Shown here in pieces: positions 36,018 to 45,815 of a DNA stretch of 64,000 bases (the stretch's first letter is position 1; the number at the start of each line of letters is the position of its first letter). The position numbers were made by a program, and so were the translations under genes. This DNA is from Marinifilaceae bacterium (lineage in GTDB: Bacteria > Bacteroidota > Bacteroidia > Bacteroidales > Marinifilaceae): positions 1 through 64,000 of the forward strand of contig JAFGYE010000064.1 of assembly GCA_016936255.1 (NCBI GenBank), read 5' to 3'. The notes under the pieces are model-generated. The model was not told where the DNA came from, searched no databases, and saw only the letters and a program-made list of their open reading frames with translations.

Positions 36018-38195
36018 TTGAAATATATGTTTTCAAAACCAAAAAAGCACATGATATTAATTTCCGGACTCTGTTTTTTTGTATTCAGTGTCTTGTTTGG
36101 CTGCAGCTCTGATAAAACAGGAAATGATACCAGTGCCTATTTATTTGCCTATTTTACAGGCAATGCTCCCGGCGAAGAAGCCATTCATTTTGCAGTAAGC
36201 GAAGATGGTTATCACTATCGGGCTCTCAATAACAATAAGGCAGTAATTGATTCAAAACAAATCAGTACCTCGGGTGGTGTGCGGGATCCTCATATTTTGC
36301 GCGGAGAGGATGGAAAAACATTTTACATGGTAGCCACCGACTTATTTGTACCGGAACAGGGGTGGAATAATTATGCGATGATTTTGTTGAAATCAACAGA
36401 TCTAATTCATTGGGAAAGTTCTGTTGTAAACATTCCCGAGACTTTCAAGAATGAGTTTTCTGATGTGAATCGTGTGTGGGCACCGCAAACAATTTACGAC
36501 GAAGCCACTGAAAAATACATGGTTTATTTTTCAATGAAGCAGGGAGATGATCCTGATATAATTTATTACGCCTACGCCAACAGCGATTTTACGGCTTTGG
36601 AAGAAGCACCCAAACAGCTGTTTTTTAATCCTACAAACAATGCTTGTATTGATGCAGATATTATAAAAAAGGATGGTGAATTTTATTTGTTCCACAAATC
36701 GGAAAGTGGCGATCCTGGAATTAAATTGGCTGTTTCAAACAAATTGACTGAAGGTTATGAGTTCGTAAATACAGATAGAGTGGACAGAGAAACGGAAAAT
36801 GTTGAAGGTTCTGGTGTATTTAAATTAAATAATTCCAATGAGTGGATATTGATGTACGATGTATACGGACTTGGGCGTTATCAGTTTACAAAAAGTACAG
36901 ATTTTAAAAACTTTACTGTAATCGATCAGGATATTTCGATGAACTTTCACCCAAGACACGGTACGGTGATGCCAATTACTGATAAAGAATTAAAATTACT
37001 GGTATCAACTTACAGCAATTACGACGATTTACTGGTTGATGCCAATTCTCCTTTACTGAAGAAAAACAATGTCTGTTTTAAAAGTGAAGATAAAACAATC
37101 TATTTGCCTGTAAAAACCGGAGCAGACATGAATCATTTCGATCCGGAATTCAAAGCCTTTTCAGGAATATCTTATAGTCCTAAAGGGTCACAGGATTTCT
37201 CGAAAGGATCGGTGAAATACACGTTTAAAATTGATGGAAAAGAAAGTCAAAGCTTCGAGGTATCGGTTTCGGAAGATCACAACCCGGTTTTAGAAGGATA
37301 CAAAGCCGATCCTGACATTCTGTATTCTGAGAAAACAGGCAAATATTACATTTACCCAACCAGCGATGGTTTCAATAACTGGTCGGGTTATCAATTCAGT
37401 GTGTTTTCATCCGATAATTTAGTTGACTGGACTGACGAAGGTGTTATTATCGATCTGAAAAAAGATGTTAGCTGGGCCAATCGAAATGCCTGGGCGCCCT
37501 GTATTGTCGAAAAGAAAATTGACGGACAGTACAAGTATTTCTATTATTTTACTGCAGCACAAAAAATAGGTGTGGCTGTAGCCGATAACCCTACGGGGCC
37601 GTTTGTTGACAGTGGAAAAGCATTAATTGATAAAAAGCCAAAAGGAATTACAAATGGGCAGGAAATTGACCCGGATGTATTTACCGATCCAAAAACCGGC
37701 AAAAGTTACCTGTATTGGGGGAATGGTTATATGGCCGCAGCCGAACTGAATGATGATATGGTTTCTATCAACGAAAAAACCACAAAATTGATGAATGTTG
37801 ATAACACTTATCGTGAAGGCAGTTATGTGATTTATCGCAATGGTACGTACTATTTTATGTGGTCGGAAGATGATACCCGAAGTCCGAATTACAAAGTGCG
37901 CTATGCAACTTCAGATTCGCCGATGGGAAAATTGACGATTCCAGAAAATAACATTGTAATCCGACAAGATAAAGATCAGGAGATTTATGCCACAGGACAC
38001 AATTCAGCCATTCAAATTCCAGGCAAAGATGAGTGGTATTTGGTATATCATCGTTTTACCCGTCCGAAAGGAATCACAATGGGAAGAGCCGGCGGATTTC
38101 ACCGCGAAGTGTGTATTGATAAATTGGAATTTGATGCCGATGGAAGTATAAAAGAAGTAAAGCCAACTCTTTCAGGTATCGATGCTGTTAATTAA
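36018..38195 (+). CDS. Tandem GH43-GH43 lipoprotein
   Basis: The 725-residue lipoprotein (LFGCSSDKTG) carries two complete five-bladed GH43 propellers. In the first (about 38-340) the base is Asp90 in VRDPHIL, with CIDADII and NVEGSG supplying the pKa-modulating Asp and acid Glu. In the second (about 425-720) the base is Asp431 in KADPDIL, with EIDPDVF and acid Glu600 in YREGSYV. Both sites look intact. GH43 enzymes act on arabinose, xylose or galactose linkages. In this arabinosidase-rich locus two arabinofuranosidase or arabinanase specificities are likely. It lies 8 bases after GH51 in the same transcript. Confidence 0.9.
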   Translation: MKYMFSKPKKHMILISGLCFFVFSVLFGCSSDKTGNDTSAYLFAYFTGNAPGEEAIHFAVSEDGYHYRALNNNKAVIDSKQISTSGGVRDPHILRGEDGKTFYMVATDLFVPEQGWNNYAMILLKSTDLIHWESSVVNIPETFKNEFSDVNRVWAPQTIYDEATEKYMVYFSMKQGDDPDIIYYAYANSDFTALEEAPKQLFFNPTNNACIDADIIKKDGEFYLFHKSESGDPGIKLAVSNKLTEGYEFVNTDRVDRETENVEGSGVFKLNNSNEWILMYDVYGLGRYQFTKSTDFKNFTVIDQDISMNFHPRHGTVMPITDKELKLLVSTYSNYDDLLVDANSPLLKKNNVCFKSEDKTIYLPVKTGADMNHFDPEFKAFSGISYSPKGSQDFSKGSVKYTFKIDGKESQSFEVSVSEDHNPVLEGYKADPDILYSEKTGKYYIYPTSDGFNNWSGYQFSVFSSDNLVDWTDEGVIIDLKKDVSWANRNAWAPCIVEKKIDGQYKYFYYFTAAQKIGVAVADNPTGPFVDSGKALIDKKPKGITNGQEIDPDVFTDPKTGKSYLYWGNGYMAAAELNDDMVSINEKTTKLMNVDNTYREGSYVIYRNGTYYFMWSEDDTRSPNYKVRYATSDSPMGKLTIPENNIVIRQDKDQEIYATGHNSAIQIPGKDEWYLVYHRFTRPKGITMGRAGGFHREVCIDKLEFDADGSIKEVKPTLSGIDAVN

Positions 38196-38236
38196 GGATG
38201 GATTGCTGAGTGTTTAATTATCAAATACTGTACACG

Positions 38237-40597
38237 ATGAAAAAATTGTTTTTATATACGATCCTTTTGTTCACATTCTTACTGAATGCTTGTTCGCCCC
38301 AAAAAAGTGAAGGAACATTTGAAGTTGGAGATAAAACATTTCTGCTTAATGGGAAACCATTTGTTGTTAAGGCAGCCGAAATGCATTATCCCCGCATTCC
38401 GAAAGAATATTGGGAGCAACGTATCAAGATGAGTAAGGCTCTAGGCATGAATACAATTTGCCTGTATGTTTTCTGGAACATTCATGAACCTAAAGAAGGT
38501 AAATACGATTTTACCGGAAATAATGATGTGGCAGAATTTTGTCGTTTGGCTCAAAAGAACGGGATGTATGTGATTGTTCGTCCCGGACCATATGTGTGTG
38601 CCGAATGGGAAATGGGAGGTTTGCCCTGGTGGTTGCTTAAGAAAAAAGATATTAAGCTGCGCGAGCAGGATCCCTATTTTATGGAAAGGGCAAAACTATT
38701 TATAAACGAAGTAGGAAAACAGCTGGCCGATCTCCAGATTACCAAAGGTGGAAATATATTAATGGTGCAGGTTGAAAATGAATACGGTTCTTTTGGTACA
38801 AATAAGCCCTATATTCAAGATATCCGCGATATCGTAAAAGGTGCAGGATTTAATGATGTCCCATTATTTCAGTGCGATTGGAGTTCCAACTTCCAGAACA
38901 ATGCATTGGATGATTTGCTGTGGACCGTTAATTTTGGCACAGGAGCCAATATCAATGAGCAGTTTAAAAAACTGAAAGAGCTTCGTCCTAATACGCCTCT
39001 TATGTGCAGTGAATTTTGGTCAGGCTGGTTTGATCATTGGGGAGCAAAACATGAAACCCGAAGTGCAGCCGATTTGGTGAACGGAATGCAGGATATGTTG
39101 GATCAGAATATCTCGTTTAGTTTATATATGACTCACGGCGGAACCAGTTTCGGACACTGGAGTGGTGCCAACTTTCCTAATTTCTCGCCAACTTGTACAT
39201 CGTACGACTACGATGCGCCAATTAGCGAATCAGGAAGAACAACTCCCAAATATTTCGAAGTTAGAAAATTGCTGGAAAAATATTTGCCTGAAGGTGAGTT
39301 GCTAAGTGAAATTCCCGATTCAATACCAACCATTAGCATACCAGCTTTTGAATTGGATGAAACAGCTCTCTTGTTCGACAATCTTCCTGAACCAAAAATG
39401 AGTGAAGACATTAAATCAATGGAATTTTTTGATCAGGGATGGGGAAGTATTTTATACCGGACCAAGCTTGAAAAATCGGATAAACAGCAATCTTTAGTGA
39501 TAACTGAAGCTCATGATTGGACACAAGTTTTTATCGATGGTGAAAAAATAGCTTCTCTTAGCCGGCTAAGAGGAGAAAATACAATTTTATTGCCTCCTGT
39601 AAAAGAAGGTGCCGTTCTTGATATTTTAGTTGAGGCCATGGGACGGATGAATTTTGGCAAAGGGATTTACGATTGGAAAGGGATTACAGAGAAGGTTGAG
39701 ATAAAATCGGATAAGGAAGTAAAGGAACTAAAAAACTGGCAGGTATACAGTATTCCTACCGATTACAGTTTTGCTAAAAACAAGCATTATACCAAGCTGA
39801 CAAATTCTGAAAAACAACCTGCTTTTTATAAGGGAAGGTTTGTGGTTGATAAAAAAGGAGACACTTTTTTGGATATGAGTAACTGGAGCAAGGGCTTGGC
39901 CTGGGTGAATGGTCATGCCATTGGCCGCTATTGGGAAATTGGCCCGCAGCAAACACTTTACGTTCCGGGATGTTGGTTAAAAGAAGGTGATAATGAAGTG
40001 ATTGTTTTTGATTTGGCATCGCCGACAGAAGCTAAAACCGAAGGATTACGCCATCCAATATTAGATGTTTTAAAAGGAAATGGAGCCTATGCCTGCCGTA
40101 AACCAGGAGAAACTCTTGATTTAACCAATGAGACGCCGATTTATAAGGCTTCATTTACAAAAGGAAATGGTTGGCAGCATATTAATTTTAATAAACAAGA
40201 GAACACCCGCTACTTTTGTCTGGAAGCCTTAAATTCCTTTGGAGACGATAATTTTGCTTCCATTGCCGAACTGGAAATTCTTGGTAAAGATGGCAAACCT
40301 TTATCGCGACAGCATTGGAAAGTAATATACGCCGATAGTGAAGAATTAGATGCGGCCAATAATACGGCAAGCAATGTATTCGATTTACAGGAGTCAACCA
40401 TATGGCATACAAATTACTCAACAACCAAAGCAGGTTTTCCACATCAGATTGTAATTGATTTGGGCGAAGAAAAGCTTGTTACAGGCTTTTGGTACTTGCC
40501 TCGTGCCGAAGAGGGGAAACCGGGTATGATAAAAGATTATAAAGTATATCTAAAGCAACGAGGTTTAAATTATAAAAGCAGAAAAAACACAAGATGA
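38237..40597 (+). CDS. GH35 beta-galactosidase lipoprotein with shortened C-terminal discoidin domain
   Basis: This 786-residue lipoprotein (LLNACSPQK) has a GH35 barrel (about 30-340) with acid/base Glu182 in VENEYGSFG and nucleophile Glu259 in CSEFWSGWFDHWG. It releases terminal beta-galactose. Beta-sandwich domains follow, with the GH35 end motif KGLAWVNGHAIGRYW. A C-terminal F5/8 (discoidin)-like domain starts near RYFCLEALNSFGDD. It breaks off after DYKVYL with a lysine-rich tail (QRGLNYKSRKNTR), about 20-30 residues short of a full domain, so the end may be frameshifted. I start at the ATG 38237, where the signal peptide begins; GTG at 38210 is an alternative. A terminator follows 10 bases on. 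Confidence 0.92.
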   Translation: MKKLFLYTILLFTFLLNACSPQKSEGTFEVGDKTFLLNGKPFVVKAAEMHYPRIPKEYWEQRIKMSKALGMNTICLYVFWNIHEPKEGKYDFTGNNDVAEFCRLAQKNGMYVIVRPGPYVCAEWEMGGLPWWLLKKKDIKLREQDPYFMERAKLFINEVGKQLADLQITKGGNILMVQVENEYGSFGTNKPYIQDIRDIVKGAGFNDVPLFQCDWSSNFQNNALDDLLWTVNFGTGANINEQFKKLKELRPNTPLMCSEFWSGWFDHWGAKHETRSAADLVNGMQDMLDQNISFSLYMTHGGTSFGHWSGANFPNFSPTCTSYDYDAPISESGRTTPKYFEVRKLLEKYLPEGELLSEIPDSIPTISIPAFELDETALLFDNLPEPKMSEDIKSMEFFDQGWGSILYRTKLEKSDKQQSLVITEAHDWTQVFIDGEKIASLSRLRGENTILLPPVKEGAVLDILVEAMGRMNFGKGIYDWKGITEKVEIKSDKEVKELKNWQVYSIPTDYSFAKNKHYTKLTNSEKQPAFYKGRFVVDKKGDTFLDMSNWSKGLAWVNGHAIGRYWEIGPQQTLYVPGCWLKEGDNEVIVFDLASPTEAKTEGLRHPILDVLKGNGAYACRKPGETLDLTNETPIYKASFTKGNGWQHINFNKQENTRYFCLEALNSFGDDNFASIAELEILGKDGKPLSRQHWKVIYADSEELDAANNTASNVFDLQESTIWHTNYSTTKAGFPHQIVIDLGEEKLVTGFWYLPRAEEGKPGMIKDYKVYLKQRGLNYKSRKNTR

Positions 40598-40606
40598 ACA
40601 ACAGTA

Positions 40607-40647
40607 AAAACCATTATTCCTTAGCTGGAATAATGGTTTTGTTTTTT
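40607..40647 (+). terminator. Terminator after GH35, end of locus 1
   Basis: A perfect 14-base stem (40607-40620 with 40627-40640) with flanking A and T runs, 9 bases after the GH35 stop. Confidence 0.9.
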
Positions 40648-40763
40648 CCTCGTGTATACGGATAAACGAAAGTGAGTTCTCAGAACTAAATGAATACCAT
40701 CACCACAAAGAAAGTCTGATTTTGTTTCGTTTTTATATATTCACTTAATAATTGTTTTCTTCC

Positions 40764-40994
40764 GCAGATAAATTAAAGTGCTCCGCTAAATCATCACAAT
40801 AATTATTTTATTAAATTACATCATCAGATGATAAAATTCTTTCTTCTGCTGAATAAAATAACACATTAGATGTCATCTGATATAATTATTCTTACAGCTG
40901 ATATTATAATTTAATTCGCAGATCATATAATCTATTCATCTGACTTAAATATTTATTACGCAATAGATGTTATTTTATATGCTGATGCATTAAT
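40764..40994. repeat. Degenerate repeats phased near 21 bp
   Basis: A motif of form CWGATATAAT recurs, for example TCAGATGATAAAAT, CATCTGATATAAT, CAGCTGATATTATAAT, GCAGATCATATAAT and GCTGATGCATTAAT. The G of the GAT/GAA/GAC core lies at 40767, 40827, 40851, 40879, 40900, 40921, 40942, 40966 and 40984. The central four are exactly 21 bases apart, two helical turns. The region lies between convergent gene ends and carries no gene. Confidence 0.65.
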
Positions 40995-41084
40995 AAGATC
41001 AGCAACAATTCTATAATTCGTAAATTAAAAGGAAAAAAGAAGCCAGCATTCCTGCAAATTAGGGACAACCGGGATCAATCGATT

Positions 41085-41187
41085 CACTCTCTGTGCTACT
41101 CCGTGTTCTCCGCACACTGAAAATCAGGGATTAACAGCCGAAATTAAATAGAGCTGACCACAAAGGACACAAGGGTACACGGAGAAG
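41085..41187. repeat. Inverted pair of CTCCGTGT-type repeats
   Basis: CTCTGTGCTACTCCGTGTTC within 41085-41116 on the plus strand resembles TTCTCCGTGTACCCTTGTGT on the minus strand within 41157-41187. The motif is built from degenerate CTCNGTGT-like units. Such sequences are scattered through many bacterial genomes. The two copies face each other across 40 bases. Confidence 0.5.
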
Positions 41188-41287
41188 AAAACACCATTTT
41201 CAGAACTGAACAGAGCATCTGTTTGAGGAAAAAGGAGAATGTTCATAATTCTGTGTCAAACTATTTCAGGATAAGTCACAATCGGTA

Positions 41288-44200
41288 TTACTGTTTTTTT
41301 TGAAATTCACTTGGCGTAATGTTGAACTCCGCTTTAAAGCAGGATGCAAAATATTTAGGATCCGAGAACCCTACAGAATATGCTACTTCGGAAATGCTAA
41401 TGTGACTTGATTTTAACATTTTGGAGGCATGCTTTAGTTTAATGTTACGAATAAATTCAATAGGCGATAATCCTGTAATTGTTTTAATTTTCCTATATAG
41501 TGTTGATTTGGATAGGTTTAGTTGTCCGGCAAAAGAGTTGATGTCAAACTCTGTTTCCGTTAAGTTTTTTTCAATAATGAGAATGGCATTTTTTAAAAAT
41601 TGTTCATCCATTGACGGATAATCTAATGAAGAGATATTTATTTCTTGATTAGATTTAAATTCCTGCTGCTGCTGTTTCTTTTGCAAAGTGAAATTATGGA
41701 TTCGTGCCTGTAACACATTTATTTCAAAAGGTTTGGAGATGTAGGCATTTGCTCCGGCATTATAACACTCAATACGATCATCTATGCTGTTTTTGGCGGT
41801 AAGAAGAATAATCGAAATATGATTTGTTTCTATATTGTTTTTTAGTGTTCGGCACAACTCGAGGCCATCCATTTCAGGCATCATTACATCGCTAATAATT
41901 ATATCTATATCCGTTGATTTTACAAGCTCAATAGCTTCTAAACCATTTTGGGCCGTTAATACGTTATAAGATTTGAGCAGGCGTTTTTGAATTATTTTAA
42001 GTAGTTCAACATTGTCTTCAACCACCAGGATATTTATGTTGCTGATTTTTGAAGATGTTTCCGGATATTCCTGAAGTTTATCATCTATATTATTTAAATC
42101 TAAACTTTGTGCTTCCGGATATATTTCTTCAATTGTATAACTTTTTTTATCAATAGGAATCTCTATGCAGAATGTGGAACCTGTTTTTGGTATGCTGTTA
42201 ACGGATATTTTCCCGTGATGAAGTTCTACTAAATCTTTTGTCAGAGATAAGCCAATCCCATTTGTTTCGCTTACATCAGTTGTTTTGTTATTATAAAATC
42301 GCTGAAAGATATGTTCAATATCTTCGGGTTGAATTCCTATGCCTGTATCTGATACTTTAATCGAAATAAATTCTGTATTTTCTCTGATGAGAAGAGTAAG
42401 CTCAACAATAATTTTTCCATCTCTAGGGGTATATTTAAAAGCATTTGATAGAAGATTAAACAGGATTTTATCCATTTTATCGGCATCAAAATAGGCGCTT
42501 ATTTCTTGAGGTGTTGAATTTAATTCAAATAGAATATTTTTTTTATCAAACATTGGTATAAAGTGGTTGTAACAGATATTATTTATAAAGGATGAAATGT
42601 CCGCCTTTGCAACACGCAATTCCATTTTACCACCTTCCACTTTTCTGTAATCAAGTATTTGCTGAAGTAATCTTTTGAGTCTGACAATGTTCGATCGTAT
42701 AATTCCAAATTCGGGCATGTTTTTTTGAACTGTGGTTTCAATATCATCTATCAAACAATTTATTATCGTTAAGGGTGTTAACAGGTCATGAGAAATATTT
42801 GTAAAATATTTTAGTTTTGTTTGGGTGATTTCCTCAGATTTGCTTTTCTCTATTTGGGTGATTTTTACTTCATTTTTCAATTTACTTCTGCCCAGAATTA
42901 TTTTGAACAGCAGGAATATTCCTAGAGTGAAAAACAAAAAATACAGGAGGTATGCAATGTTTGTTTCATAGTATGCCGGTTTACGGTCAATCGTAAGTTT
43001 TGTGATGTTAGTACTCCATAGGTTATGTGCATCAGTAGCTTTAATACAGAAAGTGTAATGTCCTTTTTTTAATTGATTGTAAACAGCAAATTGTCTGTCG
43101 TTTTTAGGATAAACCCAATCATTATCTACTCCTTCCAATTTATATGCATACTTTATTTTTTTTGCATTTATATAGTCGAGAGTCGAAAAATAAATTTCAA
43201 TGTTTTTATCCTCTGGTCTTAAAACAAGAGAGTTATTTTTGCTATCGAATTCAACCTCATTGTTTTGGCTAAGGATCGATTTGTTTTGTACTTTTATATC
43301 TGTAATTTTTGTTTGAACTTTAGTTAGTGGGGAGTTTAATTTTTCTGAAGGGATAAAACGTGAGTATCCTCTGTTTCCACCAATATATATGTATTTTGAA
43401 TCTATTGTTTTACAGAAAGATCCCTTTAAATGCGAATTAATTTGAACCCCATCAGAGGCTGAATAGACAAAATAGGCATTGTTTTTTGGATTAAATTCTA
43501 TTATTCTTTTATAGGTAGTAATCCAAATATTATTGTATTTGTCTGAAATAATATCTAAAATGGCCTCTCCTTTTAATCCGCAATCTACAGTTCTGTTTGT
43601 AAATGATTTATCAGTAGCATTGTATGCAATTAAACTACCTTCTTTTGTGCCAATCCAAATGTTTTCACTCAAATCGGCAGTAATGGATTGGATATGGTCA
43701 CTCAATAATTCACTTTGAATGTTTTCGATTTCTAAATTGGAAATTTCATCTTCTGTTACTATTTGCGGGATAGCTATTTTATATATTCCTTTATTATTAG
43801 AGATTATCCATAAGTTATCATTTGTATCCTGCGTTATTTCGTTTATTGAACCGATTTTCTTATTTATCAGAAATATATTCTCAGATCCTCTTGGTTGAAC
43901 AAATAAGGCGTTCTTGGTACCGATCCAGATATTAGACTTATTATCTTCAAAAATATGATTTATCTGATCAGGGGCTTTGTATGTATTATTTAGAAAGCTT
44001 TCTTTTAGAGAAGTAATTTCAGATCCCTTTTTTTTAATTTTTACAATTTTCGTGTTTTGATCATTTGTTATCCATATTTCATTTAGGCTTGAAATATAGA
44101 TGATGTTATTCGTTTTGAGTAATTCCGGTATGTTTTTTAATTTTTCGAATTCTGTGAAGTATCTAATTGTTTTCGTTTCTGGTGAATATATAAATAGACC

Positions 44201-45382
44201 TAACCTATTTTGGTTTACCCAGATATCCTTATCGTTATCAACACATATTGAGGTGAAAGAGGGGGCTATGTTGTTTTTGGTATTAAGAACATCTATTGGG
44301 AAATTACTAATTGCAGGTTTGTCAAAATCAATTTTAAACACCCCTTCGCTAAAGGCTCCAATCCATAAACTACCATCTCTGTCTTTTATAATTTCACTAA
44401 AAATATTGTTGGTGTTTTTAAGTAATTCTTGTGTGTTGACAGGAATAAGATCACCTGATTTGTCATACATATATGTACTTAATCCAGACAGAGACATTGA
44501 CCAAATATATTCAACATTATCGTCCTGAGTAAAGCTAAAGAAGGTTTCTTCTTCTTCAGAATAATTCGTCTTAGGAATTGTTATTTGTGTATACAAATCA
44601 TCATTTTTTGCATTAGGGGTAAACTTATACAAGCCATCATTCCAGGTACCTATCCAGTAATTATTCTGATTATCCTGAAATATTTTAAATGGATTGTTTG
44701 TACGTCCAATTTTAGGGTATTGGATAAATCGATCACTTTCCGTATCATATTTATGTAATCCTTCTTCCCATAGCGTTAACCAGATATTATGATATGAATC
44801 TTCAAAAAGTTTATTAATTCCGCCATTAGGAATTGATTTTGAGTCATTCTGATTATGCGTATATCTTTTTTTTCTTGAAAAATCAGGATTGTATCTGTAC
44901 ACAGCATTTGATGCTCCAACCCAAATGGTACTATCACTGTCAATTAATATATCTCGAATGGCCATCGATTGCAATATACTATCAGGATGTGTTTTAATTT
45001 GATAGGTGTTTCTGTTTAGAATACTTAAACCTTCATTCGTTCCTATCCAAAGGTTATTATTGCTGTCTTCAGCGATACAGGAAATTTCGTTACTGGCAAA
45101 TAAGTTTGGAGAATAAATATCTGATCTGAAAATTTTTATTCTATTGCCATCATATCTGCACAGTCCTTCGGGAGTTCCAAACCAAATATACCCTTCGCTA
45201 TCCTGAAAAATTCGATGAACAGAATTGGAGGGTAATTGATCCATTATTGGCAGTTGAGAAACCCTAATGTTGTTCTGACTTTGGACATTAAAAATAATGA
45301 ACTGTAACAGGCCGACAATGACTTGAAAAATTAATCTGTTGATTTTTATTTTGGGCAGTTTATAGTTTGAAATGTTGATCAT
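41288..45382 (-). CDS. Hybrid two-component system regulator (HTCS)
   Basis: This 1364-residue single-chain sensor and transcription factor controls locus 2. After a signal peptide come about 14 two-blade Reg_prop repeats forming the periplasmic double propeller (about 35-710, IWFGTPEGLCRYDG, LWIGTNEGLS) and a Y_Y_Y domain (about 730-795). The transmembrane segment is at about 805-825. HisKA carries His865 in SHDLLTPLT. The HATPase has the DTGIGI and NGIGLSLTKD boxes, and a receiver domain has phospho-Asp1165 in SDVMMPEMDG. A C-terminal AraC-type HTH (about 1265-1364) completes the chain. All catalytic residues are present. It diverges from SusC at 45816 across a 433-base region where its sites should lie. 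Confidence 0.96.
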   Translation of the reverse strand: MINISNYKLPKIKINRLIFQVIVGLLQFIIFNVQSQNNIRVSQLPIMDQLPSNSVHRIFQDSEGYIWFGTPEGLCRYDGNRIKIFRSDIYSPNLFASNEISCIAEDSNNNLWIGTNEGLSILNRNTYQIKTHPDSILQSMAIRDILIDSDSTIWVGASNAVYRYNPDFSRKKRYTHNQNDSKSIPNGGINKLFEDSYHNIWLTLWEEGLHKYDTESDRFIQYPKIGRTNNPFKIFQDNQNNYWIGTWNDGLYKFTPNAKNDDLYTQITIPKTNYSEEEETFFSFTQDDNVEYIWSMSLSGLSTYMYDKSGDLIPVNTQELLKNTNNIFSEIIKDRDGSLWIGAFSEGVFKIDFDKPAISNFPIDVLNTKNNIAPSFTSICVDNDKDIWVNQNRLGLFIYSPETKTIRYFTEFEKLKNIPELLKTNNIIYISSLNEIWITNDQNTKIVKIKKKGSEITSLKESFLNNTYKAPDQINHIFEDNKSNIWIGTKNALFVQPRGSENIFLINKKIGSINEITQDTNDNLWIISNNKGIYKIAIPQIVTEDEISNLEIENIQSELLSDHIQSITADLSENIWIGTKEGSLIAYNATDKSFTNRTVDCGLKGEAILDIISDKYNNIWITTYKRIIEFNPKNNAYFVYSASDGVQINSHLKGSFCKTIDSKYIYIGGNRGYSRFIPSEKLNSPLTKVQTKITDIKVQNKSILSQNNEVEFDSKNNSLVLRPEDKNIEIYFSTLDYINAKKIKYAYKLEGVDNDWVYPKNDRQFAVYNQLKKGHYTFCIKATDAHNLWSTNITKLTIDRKPAYYETNIAYLLYFLFFTLGIFLLFKIILGRSKLKNEVKITQIEKSKSEEITQTKLKYFTNISHDLLTPLTIINCLIDDIETTVQKNMPEFGIIRSNIVRLKRLLQQILDYRKVEGGKMELRVAKADISSFINNICYNHFIPMFDKKNILFELNSTPQEISAYFDADKMDKILFNLLSNAFKYTPRDGKIIVELTLLIRENTEFISIKVSDTGIGIQPEDIEHIFQRFYNNKTTDVSETNGIGLSLTKDLVELHHGKISVNSIPKTGSTFCIEIPIDKKSYTIEEIYPEAQSLDLNNIDDKLQEYPETSSKISNINILVVEDNVELLKIIQKRLLKSYNVLTAQNGLEAIELVKSTDIDIIISDVMMPEMDGLELCRTLKNNIETNHISIILLTAKNSIDDRIECYNAGANAYISKPFEINVLQARIHNFTLQKKQQQQEFKSNQEINISSLDYPSMDEQFLKNAILIIEKNLTETEFDINSFAGQLNLSKSTLYRKIKTITGLSPIEFIRNIKLKHASKMLKSSHISISEVAYSVGFSDPKYFASCFKAEFNITPSEFQKKQ

Positions 45383-45815
45383 TTTGTAGCTCTCTGTGAT
45401 TAAAATCTATTAACAACGGACATCTTAATTCAACCAGTTATTACACAAACTTAATATAAAAAGTGCACCAATTTTTTATTTGAAGGTTGCAAAATTTAAG
45501 TTTTTTCCACAGGGTGACATATCATTCAAAGAGGTAGAATAATCGTTCGTTACATGCCTTTTTGCGCTTAATCTGGGCGGTGGTTTAAATTCAAACCTTT
45601 AAGAATGATACCTAAACTTTCTTTACAATTTATAAGATCAAATTTACGGAACCTAATTTTTAAAAATAACCTAATAAAGAAATGAGGCTTATGAAAGAAT
45701 GCAGTTTTAGAAGAAATTTTATTTGGAATCCAAATTTTTATTTGATGAAACATTTGGGTTTAAAGTTTTTGTTGGAAAACAATATCAATGGAAAAATTAA
45801 CTAATCTATATCGTA
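45383..45815. promoter_or_regulatory. Divergent control region HTCS / susC of locus 2
   Basis: This 433-base AT-rich spacer must hold the HTCS-responsive promoter of the susC operon. A 16-base near-palindrome, GGTTTAAATTCAAACC, lies at 45582-45597. Known HTCS sites are often direct repeats, so its role is uncertain. No convincing gene is present; a 61-codon minus frame here has no family features. Confidence 0.55.

Noticed and set aside
40764-40994. CRISPR array
   Set aside because: The repeats are degenerate, about 13 bases long with 21-base spacing, and there are no unique spacers or cas genes.
45568-45753. 61-codon minus-strand frame in the HTCS/susC control region
   Set aside because: No ribosome site and no recognisable motif, and it lies where a promoter is expected.
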